Below the pieces are notes generated by a model. That model had not been told where the DNA came from, made no database searches, and saw nothing but the letters and a program-made list of their open reading frames with translations. From Corynebacterium rouxii (GTDB taxonomy: Bacteria > Actinomycetota > Actinomycetes > Mycobacteriales > Mycobacteriaceae), in the NCBI RefSeq assembly GCF_902702935.1, contig NZ_LR738855.1, positions 682,001-746,000 of the forward strand: a stretch of DNA of 64,000 bases, given 5' to 3'. This document shows, piece by piece, positions 1 to 9,407 of this stretch. The position numbers and the translations under genes are program-made. Position 1 is the first letter of the stretch; the number at the start of each line of letters is the position of its first letter.

Positions 1-698
1 ATTACCTGTGTGGTCGATGTGTGAGTTTGTGCTGCCCCAGTATCTTCAGCGCGGATATGCACAGGCTGGTGCATAAAGGTGCGAGCCAGCGTGACCACGG
101 CACCTGGCATCGTTGCTGAGAAGAGCATTGTTTGATGGGGATGCGTCAATGCGGCAAGTAACTTCTCAATATCTGGGAAGAATCCCAGATCGAGCATCTC
201 GTCGGCCTCGTCAAGGACCAAGACGGCCACGTGATCGAGCGCAAGGTTGCCACGTTGATAGAGATCGATGAGGCGGCCTGGGGTGCCCACCACTACATCG
301 ACACCGGACTCTAACTGCGCAATTTGTTCCTCGTAGGGCCGTCCACCGTAAATTGTGGCCACTGTGATAGGGATATTGCGAGAAAGCAGCTTGAGGTCGT
401 CGCCTACTTGGTGGGCGAGCTCGCGGGTAGGAACAATGACGAGTGCGCGTGGGGTTCCGTCGAGTTCTGCAACGTCTGCTGCATCAAAAACGCGATCGAT
501 AAGAGGAACGCCAAATCCGTAGGTTTTACCCATGCCGGTTCGTGCTTGGCCGATCAGATCACGGCCATCCAAAGCAATAGGTAGCGTGAGCTCCTGAATG
601 GCAAAAGTTCTCTTCACGCCTACGGATGCCAAGGCGTCGGTAATTTCTCGGGCGACGCCCAACTCTACGAAGGTCGGTTGTACAGATGCTTCAGACAC
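1..698 (-). CDS. rhlE: DEAD-box ATP-dependent RNA helicase, N-terminal part (cut by window edge)
   Basis: The reverse strand reads from a GTG at 698 out of the window, with the C-terminus missing. The translation begins MSEASVQPTFVELGV and shows a Q-motif region, motif I GQARTGMGKT, PTRELAHQV (motif Ia), a GG and TPGR motif, LVLDEADEML (motif II, DEAD) and FSATMP (motif III). These are the ordered signatures of DEAD-box RNA helicases. The family unwinds short RNA duplexes in ribosome assembly or mRNA decay. The position beside DUF3107 and DUF3152 genes matches the mycobacterial rhlE (Rv3211) neighbourhood, which is the reason for the symbol. The GTG start is chosen because no ATG precedes the Q-motif. 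It is divergent from the DUF3107 gene. Confidence 0.9.
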   Translation of the reverse strand, partial: MSEASVQPTFVELGVAREITDALASVGVKRTFAIQELTLPIALDGRDLIGQARTGMGKTYGFGVPLIDRVFDAADVAELDGTPRALVIVPTRELAHQVGDDLKLLSRNIPITVATIYGGRPYEEQIAQLESGVDVVVGTPGRLIDLYQRGNLALDHVAVLVLDEADEMLDLGFFPDIEKLLAALTHPHQTMLFSATMPGAVVTLARTFMHQPVHIRAEDTGAAQTHTSTTQV

Positions 699-964
699 AC
701 CACTGATACTAACGGGTTTATCTAGATATCGTCTCGCTCGGGGGTCGAATCTGTGGGGAGTAGCCACGCATCACAACGTCATGGAAGTTCAATAACATGA
801 ACAGGTGGGTAGCTGTGGGTAGCTAGGGAATTCCGTGGAGATGTGTCTAGCTTTGAAGAGGAGCTGGGGTGGAATCAACGAGCAGACTATGATGTTGTGA
901 GATCTGTACTTTAACCGAGGCTCTATAACTCACGTTAGGCCGAAACAAGAGGAGACTAAAATAT
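699..964. promoter_or_regulatory. Divergent intergenic region between rhlE and DUF3107 gene
   Basis: This 266-bp non-coding gap must carry the promoters of both divergent genes. A ribosome-binding site (gaggag) lies about 8 bases before the DUF3107 ATG. No clear operator or hairpin is seen. Confidence 0.4.
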
Positions 965-1192
965 ATGGACATTAAGATCGGTTTTTCAGACTCGCCTCGT
1001 GAGCTCGTGGTTTCCAGCCGCGAAGACCATAACGAGATCGTCGATCGTATCCACAATGCCCTGCGAGATGCCGAGGGCGTCCTTGATCTTGTCGACGACC
1101 ATGGCAACCGTTACCTAGTGCGCAATGCTCGTATCGCCTACGTTGAGGTAGGCTCCACTGCTCCTCGCACCGTCGGATTCGCGGGAGCATAA
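965..1192 (+). CDS. DUF3107 family protein
   Basis: A 75-residue acidic protein starting MDIKIGFSDSPREL, with a good upstream GAGGAG. It matches in length and sequence the small actinobacterial DUF3107 family (mycobacterial counterpart Rv3208A). The function is unknown. The conserved pattern is two beta-rich segments around a short helix. It sits two bases before the DUF3152 gene and is probably co-transcribed with it. No signal peptide or membrane segment is present, so it is likely cytoplasmic. Confidence 0.88.
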   Translation: MDIKIGFSDSPRELVVSSREDHNEIVDRIHNALRDAEGVLDLVDDHGNRYLVRNARIAYVEVGSTAPRTVGFAGA

Positions 1193-1194
1193 TT

Positions 1195-2073
1195 GTGACC
1201 GACCCACACGCTGAAAGCTTCTTCGTAAGATTTGCCCGAGACTACGGTTGGCGTGCCTACGCCATTCCCGTACTCGCGGTTATCACCGTGTGGGTGCTCA
1301 TCGACGTCTTCCGCGCCCCAGCGGAAACCACGACTATAGCAACTGTCGGTGGAGCTCCTACCGCCACCGCAACATCAGTGCAGGAAAAAGGGCCAGATCC
1401 TGCAAAGCAAAACCGTCCCGATATCGCTATTACAGAATTGCCATCAGGGCCGGAATTTACCCAAAAGGGTGAAGGTACCTACCGCACAGTAGGAAACGCG
1501 GGAGCCCATGCTGGCAAAGACCGTGACAAAGTATTTACCTACGTCATCGAGGTAGAAAACGGCATTAACACCGCCGCCTATGGCGGTGACGATGCCTTCG
1601 CTGCAATGGTCGACGCCACCTTGACTAATCCAAAAAGCTGGACACACGATAAGCGCTTTGGCTTCGAACATGTGGATGCTAAGGCAGTAAAAGACCCAGA
1701 TCTTCGTATCCAGTTGTCCTCCGTTGACACTACTCACGGCCTCTGTGGAAATAATATCGCAATGGAAACGAGTTGCTTCTATGGAATAGGCAACCGCGTC
1801 GTGATTAACGAATCCCGATGGGTGCGTGGTGCAAAACCTTTCCAAGGTGATCTCGGCGCCTACCGTCAGTACCTGATCAACCATGAGGTAGGGCATGGAA
1901 TCGGCTTTGCCAACCATGAACCATGCGGTAAAAACGGTGAGCTCGCGCCCATCATGATGCAACAAACCCTCTCATTGTCTAACTCAGAGCTGTTTGCCAT
2001 CGACGCGAATGAGATCTATAACGACGATGGAGCCGTGTGCTCGGCCAACCCATGGCCGTATCCATTCGCCTAA
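1195..2073 (+). CDS. DUF3152 family putative membrane-anchored metalloprotease
   Basis: A 292-residue protein from a GTG. A single hydrophobic segment at about residues 18-38 should anchor it with the C-terminal domain outside. A low-complexity Ala/Thr linker follows, then the globular DUF3152 domain. The domain contains NHEVGHGIGFANHEPC near residue 230, an HExxH plus third His arrangement typical of zinc metallopeptidases. Four cysteines (HGLCGN, TSCFYG, EPCGKN, AVCSAN) may form disulfides. Substrate is unknown. Same order as the mycobacterial Rv3207c locus. Confidence 0.88.
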   Translation: MTDPHAESFFVRFARDYGWRAYAIPVLAVITVWVLIDVFRAPAETTTIATVGGAPTATATSVQEKGPDPAKQNRPDIAITELPSGPEFTQKGEGTYRTVGNAGAHAGKDRDKVFTYVIEVENGINTAAYGGDDAFAAMVDATLTNPKSWTHDKRFGFEHVDAKAVKDPDLRIQLSSVDTTHGLCGNNIAMETSCFYGIGNRVVINESRWVRGAKPFQGDLGAYRQYLINHEVGHGIGFANHEPCGKNGELAPIMMQQTLSLSNSELFAIDANEIYNDDGAVCSANPWPYPFA

Positions 2074-2095
2074 CCCCTCCTAGAAAGAGCAACCA

Positions 2096-2953
2096 ATGGA
2101 ACTGCAGCAGCTGCCACAACATGTTCGCGATGCCTTCCATGCCCCCAATACGACTCCCCGCCAACTCGGTGTCGCCTGGGACTACGGCTGGCGCGTAGGC
2201 AACGTGGCATTTAGCCAAGTAATCCATCCCGATCGCTCTGCTTGGTCAGCGCGAGTGCGCGACAAACTCCAGCCCCAAGGTCTACGAGTTGTACGTCCGC
2301 TGAAATCTACTGACGGGCGCTACATCAACGCAGGTTGGCGTGCAAATTCCTTCGAGGAAGGTACACTTGCGCGTCGGGTAGATGAAACTGTTGTTGCTGC
2401 CCTGCGTCTCGACACCGCCCTTGCCGCCATTGATGTTCCTGATTCCTTTTCGGAGCCGGATAGTCACGATCTGTTTTCGTTGGCAGACCATAGTGCGTGG
2501 GCTCCTGAACCAACAGTGGCGCTAGGAGTTACACCGGATGCGGAGGCGGTGTTTCTTAACCCTGCTCAGCTGACAGCCCAGAGACTATTGCCAAAGATTG
2601 TTCTTTTGCTTCGTGATATTGACGCCCCGGTCCAAGTGACGCACGCTGATATGTTTGCCACCACAATTTATTCCGGCAATCAAATGCCGGTGGTTACTGA
2701 CCTAGTGGGGGTAGCTCGCCCCTATGGGTACACAGCGGCAGTATGCATTGTCGACGCCCTCTTGGCTGGTGCGGTAGACGAGGGCATTATCGATCGCTTT
2801 TCGCATATTCAGCACCGTGACCAGCTATTATTGCGAGCTTTGGTTTATCGCATAGCCGTTCATGCGTTGCATCCAGAATCAACTTCGAACACAGGTACGA
2901 ATTTAGAGTGGGTGTCTCAGACCATAATGTCACGTGCGTCTGTCACACTATGA
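2096..2953 (+). CDS. TIGR02569 family protein (kinase-like fold suspected)
   Basis: A 285-residue cytoplasmic protein beginning MELQQLPQHVRDAF. It corresponds to the actinobacterial TIGR02569 family (Rv3205c neighbourhood). The pattern W.YGWRVGN.AFSQV, then HADMFATTIYSGNQMPVVTDLVG, resembles the catalytic-loop and metal-binding layout of aminoglycoside-phosphotransferase-like folds (H.D followed by D), but that is my inference. Its stop is only three bases before the adnA ATG, so it is probably co-transcribed with the DNA repair genes downstream. Confidence 0.8.
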   Translation: MELQQLPQHVRDAFHAPNTTPRQLGVAWDYGWRVGNVAFSQVIHPDRSAWSARVRDKLQPQGLRVVRPLKSTDGRYINAGWRANSFEEGTLARRVDETVVAALRLDTALAAIDVPDSFSEPDSHDLFSLADHSAWAPEPTVALGVTPDAEAVFLNPAQLTAQRLLPKIVLLLRDIDAPVQVTHADMFATTIYSGNQMPVVTDLVGVARPYGYTAAVCIVDALLAGAVDEGIIDRFSHIQHRDQLLLRALVYRIAVHALHPESTSNTGTNLEWVSQTIMSRASVTL

Positions 2954-2956
2954 AGC

Positions 2957-5900
2957 ATGGATGCGTTTTCTACTCCGCAGGAATCACTGACTGAATCACC
3001 AGACGTTGTAAGCGAAGACCTCGTCACAGGTATTCCGCCGCTGCAACAAAGCTTTGTCTACGCGCAGCGTCCGCGGGTAGAAATCGTTTATAACGAGCAC
3101 ACCGAACCCATCCGAGAATGGAATAATCAGCTATTCCAAGAACAACGTGGCACCTGGCGGGTGACTGGTGCCGCAGGCGCGGGCGTGAGTACCTTGCTTA
3201 TGGATACCGTTGCAGAGCGCATCCGCCGCGGTGTATCACCCGAATCCATCATTGTGGTGGCAGCATCTAGAGAATCCGCAGCACGCTTAAGGGCTGGAAT
3301 CGCACACCGTATTGCTGATGGTTCCTACACGTCACCTGCATCTTTAGTGCGTTCGGTGCACTCCTTAGCTTTTGCATTATTGCGATCGCTTAGCGACGAT
3401 CAGCTGCGCCTGATTACAGGTGCCGAGCAAGACGCAGTAATCCGAGAGCTTCTCCAAGGTCATGTGGATAACCCCTCATTAGCCGCGATATGGCCGGCAG
3501 AAGCACGCCCAGCCCTCGGACTTATTGGGTTCGCACGCGAAGTCCGTGATTTTCTTCTCCGCAGCGGGGAACGTGGACTAGAACCGGAAGATCTCGAAGA
3601 ATTAGGTGCTCGCTATGGTCGCCCTATGTGGACCTCTGCGGGAAGCTTCATGCGCGAATACCAGCAGGTTATGCGTTTGGGTGGGACGCATAGTTTGAAC
3701 GCTTCCGAGCTGGTCAGCAAGCTGATGCGCTTCGATATTCCTGATATGGGATGGCGCACCATCATCATCGATGACGCACAACACCTTGACCCTCAATCGG
3801 CACAATTTCTGCAAGCTCTCATGCGTTATGCGGATTTCACCGTTATTGCAGGAGACCCACAACAGTCGGTGTTCCATTTCCGTGGTGCCACCCCTGAGTT
3901 CCTGTTGCGAACCCCCGTTGACCAAGAGCTGACCTTATATTCCAGTTTCCGGCAGCCGACGGTTGAAGCCAAAGTCCTCGGAAGTGCAGGCGATCAGTCG
4001 GAATTTGTAGCAGACCTCCTGCGCCGGTCACATTTGCTAGAAGGAATTCGCTGGAACGACATGGCCGTTATTGTTCGTTCAACAGCAGATATTCCATCGC
4101 TTCGGCGAGCATTGCTTTCCGCTGGTGTACCGGTACAAGAAGATCCCTCTGACATCATCTTGAGCGAGCAGCGTATCGTTTCCGCACTTATGCTTGCCGT
4201 GCGAGCGATTTATCAAGAGTTGTCTGCCCAAGAGCTCGAAGAATTGGCGTTAGGCCCAATAGGCGGTGCAGACACAGTGACGTTGCGCCGTCTGTTTCGA
4301 GGGCTCAGGAAAGCAGAAATGCATGCCGGTGGGAATCGCCGTGCAATCGAGATCATGCGTAAGCTGATTGATCCCAAAGAGTCGGAAGAACAAACCCAGC
4401 TGCGAGAGCAGGTAGAGGCAGTTCTCACTGATCGAGAACTTGCAGTGGTGGATAAAATTCGGGCCGTTTTAGTACGCGGTGCGCAACCTGGCAGCGTGGA
4501 AGAAATCCTCTGGGAAATTTGGGATGCTTCTGCACTGTCCTCGCATTTACAGACTGTCAGTCTGCGTGGTGGCGTGCGGGGTGCTCAAGCAGATCGCGAT
4601 CTTGACGCCGTCATGGCGTTATTCGATGCAGCTGGTGACTGGGTTGAACGTCGACCAACCGCCTCTATCACCTCCTTTGTTCGTCATATTGCAGAACAAG
4701 AACTTCCTACCGGTGTTCGTGATCGACGCCTTGCTACTGCCGAAGCGGTGCGAATCGTCACCGCACACGGATCGCTCGGGCAGCAGTGGCACACAGTCAT
4801 CGTCGCAGGTGTTCAAGAAGGAACGTGGCCATCGCTGCAGGAAACTGGCACCTTATTTGGTCAAGAAGACCTCATCGACCTAATAGACTCTGGGATCGAG
4901 CCCAATACCTACATTTCTCGCTCCGCAGAAAAACTAAAAGAAGAAAAACGACTCTTCCATGTAGCTCGTACTCGAGGAACTCATCGCGTAGTGATCACCG
5001 CAGTGGAATCCCCAGAATCGGATACTGCTGCCGAGCCTTCTCGCTTTTTACAAGGAATCGCAGAATCAAAAGAACAAAGCCCAACAACAGACTCTGAAAC
5101 CGCAAGCGTTCAATCCGAGTTTGATACAGAAACTGTCCATCTCGATCAATACGTCCGTCTGCTCAGTGTTCCATCGATTGTTGCTGAATTACGTCGTGAG
5201 TTAGCCAATTCAGACTCACCCCAGCGACGTCGTGAGCAGGCAGCACGCCAACTTGCGCGGTTGGCACTCCATCAAGTTCCAGGCGCTCGGCCTGAACAGT
5301 GGTGGGGATTTGGTGGGCCATCAGAAACCACATCATTGGACATCAGTAAGGTGTCCCCATCGTTGATCGAAAATGCCTTGCTCTGTCCTCTGCGAGCGCG
5401 GTTGGAACGATTGGTAGAAGAAGAAAACACGCCGATTCACATGCTCAAGGGCACCCTTGCGCATGCTTTTGCCGAAGCCATCGGAAGGGGAGCAGATCCT
5501 GCCGAAGCACAACAGCTTGTGACCCAAGCGCTCGAGGTACTGCTTGATGCCCCAGCATGGAGTCTCCCGCAACACATGGCGCAATGGTCCACCATGCTTC
5601 AGCGGCTTGCTCATTGGATCGATGTATCAAACGCACAACGCGACCTCATCGGCGTAGAAGTCCCAGTCAACGTCACAGTTGCCCCTGGAGTTGAACTACG
5701 AGGACGCATTGACCGCCTTGAGCGAAACGAGTCTGATGAATATCACATTGTCGACTTTAAGACTGGTAAACAAGCCGCGACCAAAGAAGAAGCCAATGAT
5801 AATAAACAGCTCTTGGCGTATCAGCTAGCACTGCATCGTGGGCAGCTTGTACACCGAGACGATGAACCAGCGATCGTAACCGCACCTGAACAACAAGGTC

Positions 5901-6139
5901 TTGCCGTTGATCAGGCAGTGTTGGTTTATCCCGCAACTGATACCAAATCAGTGACTACGAGGGAACAAGCTCCCAAAGAACCAGAAGAACTAGAAAAATT
6001 CTCTGCTACGTTGCCGGCGCTCCTTGAGAGCTTGTCTGGTCCACAACTCATCGCACGTGTTAATTCACGGTGCGAGCAGTGCAAGATCAAAACGATGTGC
6101 CCCGTTCAACCCGAAGGAAAGATGATCCCAGAATGCTAA
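2957..6139 (+). CDS. adnA: AdnA subunit of the AdnAB helicase-nuclease
   Basis: A 1060-residue UvrD-like protein with a C-terminal RecB-type nuclease. AdnAB resects DNA double-strand ends in mycobacteria (established). Here the N-terminal ATP-binding loop is GAAGAGVST at residues 71-79, with the usual lysine replaced by valine, and motif II reads DDAQH rather than DExQ. Both suggest a weakened or lost ATPase. The nuclease domain keeps GRIDRLER and VDFKTGKQ. A cysteine in NALLCPLR and the C-terminal C-x2-C-x5-C form a probable 4Fe-4S cluster as in AddB-type nucleases. The stop overlaps the adnB start (ATGCTAA), so the two are translationally coupled. Confidence 0.93.
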   Translation: MDAFSTPQESLTESPDVVSEDLVTGIPPLQQSFVYAQRPRVEIVYNEHTEPIREWNNQLFQEQRGTWRVTGAAGAGVSTLLMDTVAERIRRGVSPESIIVVAASRESAARLRAGIAHRIADGSYTSPASLVRSVHSLAFALLRSLSDDQLRLITGAEQDAVIRELLQGHVDNPSLAAIWPAEARPALGLIGFAREVRDFLLRSGERGLEPEDLEELGARYGRPMWTSAGSFMREYQQVMRLGGTHSLNASELVSKLMRFDIPDMGWRTIIIDDAQHLDPQSAQFLQALMRYADFTVIAGDPQQSVFHFRGATPEFLLRTPVDQELTLYSSFRQPTVEAKVLGSAGDQSEFVADLLRRSHLLEGIRWNDMAVIVRSTADIPSLRRALLSAGVPVQEDPSDIILSEQRIVSALMLAVRAIYQELSAQELEELALGPIGGADTVTLRRLFRGLRKAEMHAGGNRRAIEIMRKLIDPKESEEQTQLREQVEAVLTDRELAVVDKIRAVLVRGAQPGSVEEILWEIWDASALSSHLQTVSLRGGVRGAQADRDLDAVMALFDAAGDWVERRPTASITSFVRHIAEQELPTGVRDRRLATAEAVRIVTAHGSLGQQWHTVIVAGVQEGTWPSLQETGTLFGQEDLIDLIDSGIEPNTYISRSAEKLKEEKRLFHVARTRGTHRVVITAVESPESDTAAEPSRFLQGIAESKEQSPTTDSETASVQSEFDTETVHLDQYVRLLSVPSIVAELRRELANSDSPQRRREQAARQLARLALHQVPGARPEQWWGFGGPSETTSLDISKVSPSLIENALLCPLRARLERLVEEENTPIHMLKGTLAHAFAEAIGRGADPAEAQQLVTQALEVLLDAPAWSLPQHMAQWSTMLQRLAHWIDVSNAQRDLIGVEVPVNVTVAPGVELRGRIDRLERNESDEYHIVDFKTGKQAATKEEANDNKQLLAYQLALHRGQLVHRDDEPAIVTAPEQQGLAVDQAVLVYPATDTKSVTTREQAPKEPEELEKFSATLPALLESLSGPQLIARVNSRCEQCKIKTMCPVQPEGKMIPEC

Positions 6140-9100
6140 GCCCTCAGGAACTCTCACGAGCACTGGGACAAAAGTTTCCCCCCACGCCGCAACAAGCAGA
6201 TGTTATTAGTGCACCCCTTGCCCCCACACTCGTGGTTGCTGGAGCAGGTGCAGGAAAAACGGAAACGATGGCCGCCAGAGTAGTGTGGCTCGTTGCTAGT
6301 GGACTCGTCGACCCCGATCGTGTCTTAGGACTGACATTTACGCGCAAAGCGGCACAGCAGCTGTCCAAACGTATCCGTGATCGTCTTGAACAACTAGCAG
6401 GCATTGATAACCTGCGCGATCTAGATCCGACAGGCGCATTGGCTACAAAGCTAGAAGCGATTGCTCCCACCGTATCCACCTACGACTCCTATGCAGGGCG
6501 CCTGATCAGCGAATACGGTTTGTTGCTTCCTGTAGAACCTTCGTCGCGTCTTATCTCCCAAACAGAGTTATTCCAGATTGCGCATTCGATAGTGTCTGCT
6601 CACACAGGTGCACTCAACACCTCGAATTCCCCCAACACCGTGACCTCTACGCTGATGTCTTTGGTTTCGGAAATGGACAACCACATGGTGTCGCCCCCAG
6701 ACATCGAGGAAGAATCAGCGGCATTTCTTGCCATGATCGAAGATGTCGAAGCAACAAGTAAACGGGCACCAAGCAAAGAAGTGTATAAATGGCGCGACAC
6801 ACAGGTACTGCGCAATGAACTTTTGCCGCTAGTTGTACAGCTGAAAGCTTATCTAGCAGAGAACCACCTCATGACCTTCGGCGAGCAAATGTCATTAGCA
6901 GCCCGTCTTGCTGAAGAAAACCCACAGGTGGGAGCGTCGCAACGCAATAGGTATCAGATCATCATGCTTGATGAATATCAAGATACCGGCCACGCACAGC
7001 GCGTGCTTCTTAAAAGTCTATTTGCTGGCACTGCGGTCACCGCAGTTGGTGATCCCATGCAATCTATCTACGGCTGGCGTGGCGCTACTGCAGCCAACCT
7101 TGAAAGATTCCTCACAGACTTCGGATGTGATGGTGCTCCCGCTGCCAAAAAAGAACTCACCGTGTCGTTTAGAAACCCTCCTGAGGTTCTCGACTTAGCT
7201 AACCGAGTATCTCGGGAGCTGCTGGGCGTACCCGAAGACCCGCGACGACCAGTGCAACCCCTCGAACCAGGTCCTGCAGCATTAAAAGGCACAGTGAGAT
7301 TGGGTTTTTTCCCATCGATGGACGAAGAGCGCTCCTATGTTGCTGACCAATTAGCGCAAGCCTATGAGCAGCGCAGCAGTGAGCATCCGTTTACCGCGGC
7401 AGTGCTTGTTCGCAAACGCAAGCACTCGGCTGCGATTGCTCTGGAATTACAACAACGTGGGGTTCCAGTAGAAATTGTCGGACTCGCAGGACTACTCGGT
7501 ATTCCTGAAGTTGCGGATTTAGTAGCTATTGCCACGTTGCTGGTGCGTCCTTACGATACTCAAGCCGCTATGCGTATTTTGGCAGGACCCAGCGTTGGAC
7601 TTGGCATGGCCGACCTCATGGCTTTGAGCGATCGCGCCTACAACCTCAGTGGCCGAGATCGGCGTGTCACAACCAAATTATCGCGTGATCCTCTTGAACG
7701 GTTAAAGCAGATCATTGCCGATACAATTCCCAGTGACCAAGATTCTATAGTGGGTCTTGCAGAAGCAGTGGCTGACCTCGATGAACGCCTCGACAGCAGC
7801 GATGGGCCACGATACAGCGCGAAAGGCAGTGAGCGGTTACGAGCGCTTGCCGCACGACTGCGCTACCTACGCACCAACAGTCTAAGCAATTCCTTGCCTG
7901 ATCTTTTCACAGACATTGAACGAATATTCGGCATTCGCACCGAGGTACTACAACGAGAAGACCCTCGTAGTGACGGAGCAACCGGAACAACGCATCTAGA
8001 CCGGTTTGCAGAAGTTGTTCAAGATTTCTCACGCATCCCAGGCGCCAACCTTGGTCTGCTTCTGGACTACCTCTCCCTGGCGGAATCTGAAGAAAACGGA
8101 CTTGAACCTGGTGAAGTACAAGTTACAGCTGACCGTGTCCAGATCCTTACCGTGCATAAAGCCAAAGGCCTGGAATGGCAACACGTTGCGGTTTTGCATG
8201 CCGACGCCAACACCTATGTGGCCAAAGCTTCGACATGGCTGACAAACGCTTCAGCTGTGCCTTCAGCACTCCGCGGTGATGCAAAAGGCGACGAGGATCT
8301 TGTAGGCGCGCCCGTTTTTGAAATCGATACCCCAGAAACCGCTGCAGAACTGACAAAAGCAGGAAAAGCGCATATTGCGGACTTTAAACAAGTAGCCGCA
8401 GAAGAAAATGCGCGCCTGTTTTACGTAGCGATCACCCGTGCAGAACAACAAGTCCTTGTTACAGCATCTGCGGACCCTTCAAAGAAACGACCAGTCTTGC
8501 CCTACGAGTATCTCACCATGCTGCACAATGATTTCCCAGACAGCGTTGAAGAATGGCATGAACGTAGTGAATCACAAGATTATGTTCCACCGGCACCTGA
8601 AGAAGCCGTATTTCCACCCAACTATGCAGTTGCGGGGGCAGAAGAAGTATTTGCCGCTATGCAGAATCCGCCAGATCTGATCAGCGACGATGACTTGTTT
8701 GAACGCTGGGAAAAAGAAGTAAGCGCGCTGATCGAAGAACATGAGCAGCTCTCTGCACCTGTCGTCACCGTCGATATTGGAGTAGAACTTACCGCTACCG
8801 ATATCGTCAACCTTGCCAAGAGCCCGGAGAACTTTGCTCAACGCAGACGACGCCCTGTGCCATTCAAACCTAATTCCTATGCTAAGCGAGGCACAGCATT
8901 CCACGAATGGTTGGAGAATCGTTTTGGTGCAGAGGCCTTACTTGATGAATCAGAACTGCCAGGAATTGGAGAAGAACTCGACGATTCTGACCTCGATAGC
9001 TTGAAAGAAGCATTCCTTGAAAGTGAATGGGCAGACCGTACACCAGAGCACGTTGAGCACCCCTTTGAAGTATCAATTGGGCACCACATAGTTCGTGGGC

Positions 9101-9363
9101 GCATGGACGCAGTGTTTAAAAACCCCGACGGACGATGGATAGTCGTCGATTGGAAAACCGGTCAGCCGCCTACAGACAATCACGAAAAAGAATCGGTAGC
9201 GATGCAGCTGGCAGTTTATCGACTCGCATGGGCACGACTCCAAGGAATTGATGTGGATCGAGTCGACGCAGTATTCCACTATGTGGGCAGAAATGTGACA
9301 TACAGGCCACAACAATTACCTGATGGGGAAGAACTTGCATTGAAACTAGACCCAAGCGTGTAG
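6133..9363 (+). CDS. adnB: AdnB subunit of the AdnAB helicase-nuclease (active motor)
   Basis: The chosen ATG at 6133 overlaps the adnA stop and gives MLSPQELSRALGQ and a 1076-residue product; a longer reading from 6070 would run back into adnA. It has an intact P-loop AGAGAGKT at residues 36-43, LTFTRKAA (motif Ia), LDEYQDT (motif II), GDPMQSIYGWRGA (motif III), and the late helicase motifs including VHKAKGLEW and FYVAITRAE. The C-terminal RecB-like nuclease has GTAFHEW, GRMDAVF and VDWKTGQPP. In mycobacteria AdnB pairs with AdnA for end resection. Here the intact ATPase beside a degenerate one in AdnA suggests AdnB powers translocation. Confidence 0.94.
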   Translation: MLSPQELSRALGQKFPPTPQQADVISAPLAPTLVVAGAGAGKTETMAARVVWLVASGLVDPDRVLGLTFTRKAAQQLSKRIRDRLEQLAGIDNLRDLDPTGALATKLEAIAPTVSTYDSYAGRLISEYGLLLPVEPSSRLISQTELFQIAHSIVSAHTGALNTSNSPNTVTSTLMSLVSEMDNHMVSPPDIEEESAAFLAMIEDVEATSKRAPSKEVYKWRDTQVLRNELLPLVVQLKAYLAENHLMTFGEQMSLAARLAEENPQVGASQRNRYQIIMLDEYQDTGHAQRVLLKSLFAGTAVTAVGDPMQSIYGWRGATAANLERFLTDFGCDGAPAAKKELTVSFRNPPEVLDLANRVSRELLGVPEDPRRPVQPLEPGPAALKGTVRLGFFPSMDEERSYVADQLAQAYEQRSSEHPFTAAVLVRKRKHSAAIALELQQRGVPVEIVGLAGLLGIPEVADLVAIATLLVRPYDTQAAMRILAGPSVGLGMADLMALSDRAYNLSGRDRRVTTKLSRDPLERLKQIIADTIPSDQDSIVGLAEAVADLDERLDSSDGPRYSAKGSERLRALAARLRYLRTNSLSNSLPDLFTDIERIFGIRTEVLQREDPRSDGATGTTHLDRFAEVVQDFSRIPGANLGLLLDYLSLAESEENGLEPGEVQVTADRVQILTVHKAKGLEWQHVAVLHADANTYVAKASTWLTNASAVPSALRGDAKGDEDLVGAPVFEIDTPETAAELTKAGKAHIADFKQVAAEENARLFYVAITRAEQQVLVTASADPSKKRPVLPYEYLTMLHNDFPDSVEEWHERSESQDYVPPAPEEAVFPPNYAVAGAEEVFAAMQNPPDLISDDDLFERWEKEVSALIEEHEQLSAPVVTVDIGVELTATDIVNLAKSPENFAQRRRRPVPFKPNSYAKRGTAFHEWLENRFGAEALLDESELPGIGEELDDSDLDSLKEAFLESEWADRTPEHVEHPFEVSIGHHIVRGRMDAVFKNPDGRWIVVDWKTGQPPTDNHEKESVAMQLAVYRLAWARLQGIDVDRVDAVFHYVGRNVTYRPQQLPDGEELALKLDPSV

Positions 9364-9407
9364 TCTTGACTAGCAATTTGGAAAGATTCTAGGAGCACTC
9401 AACGAAT

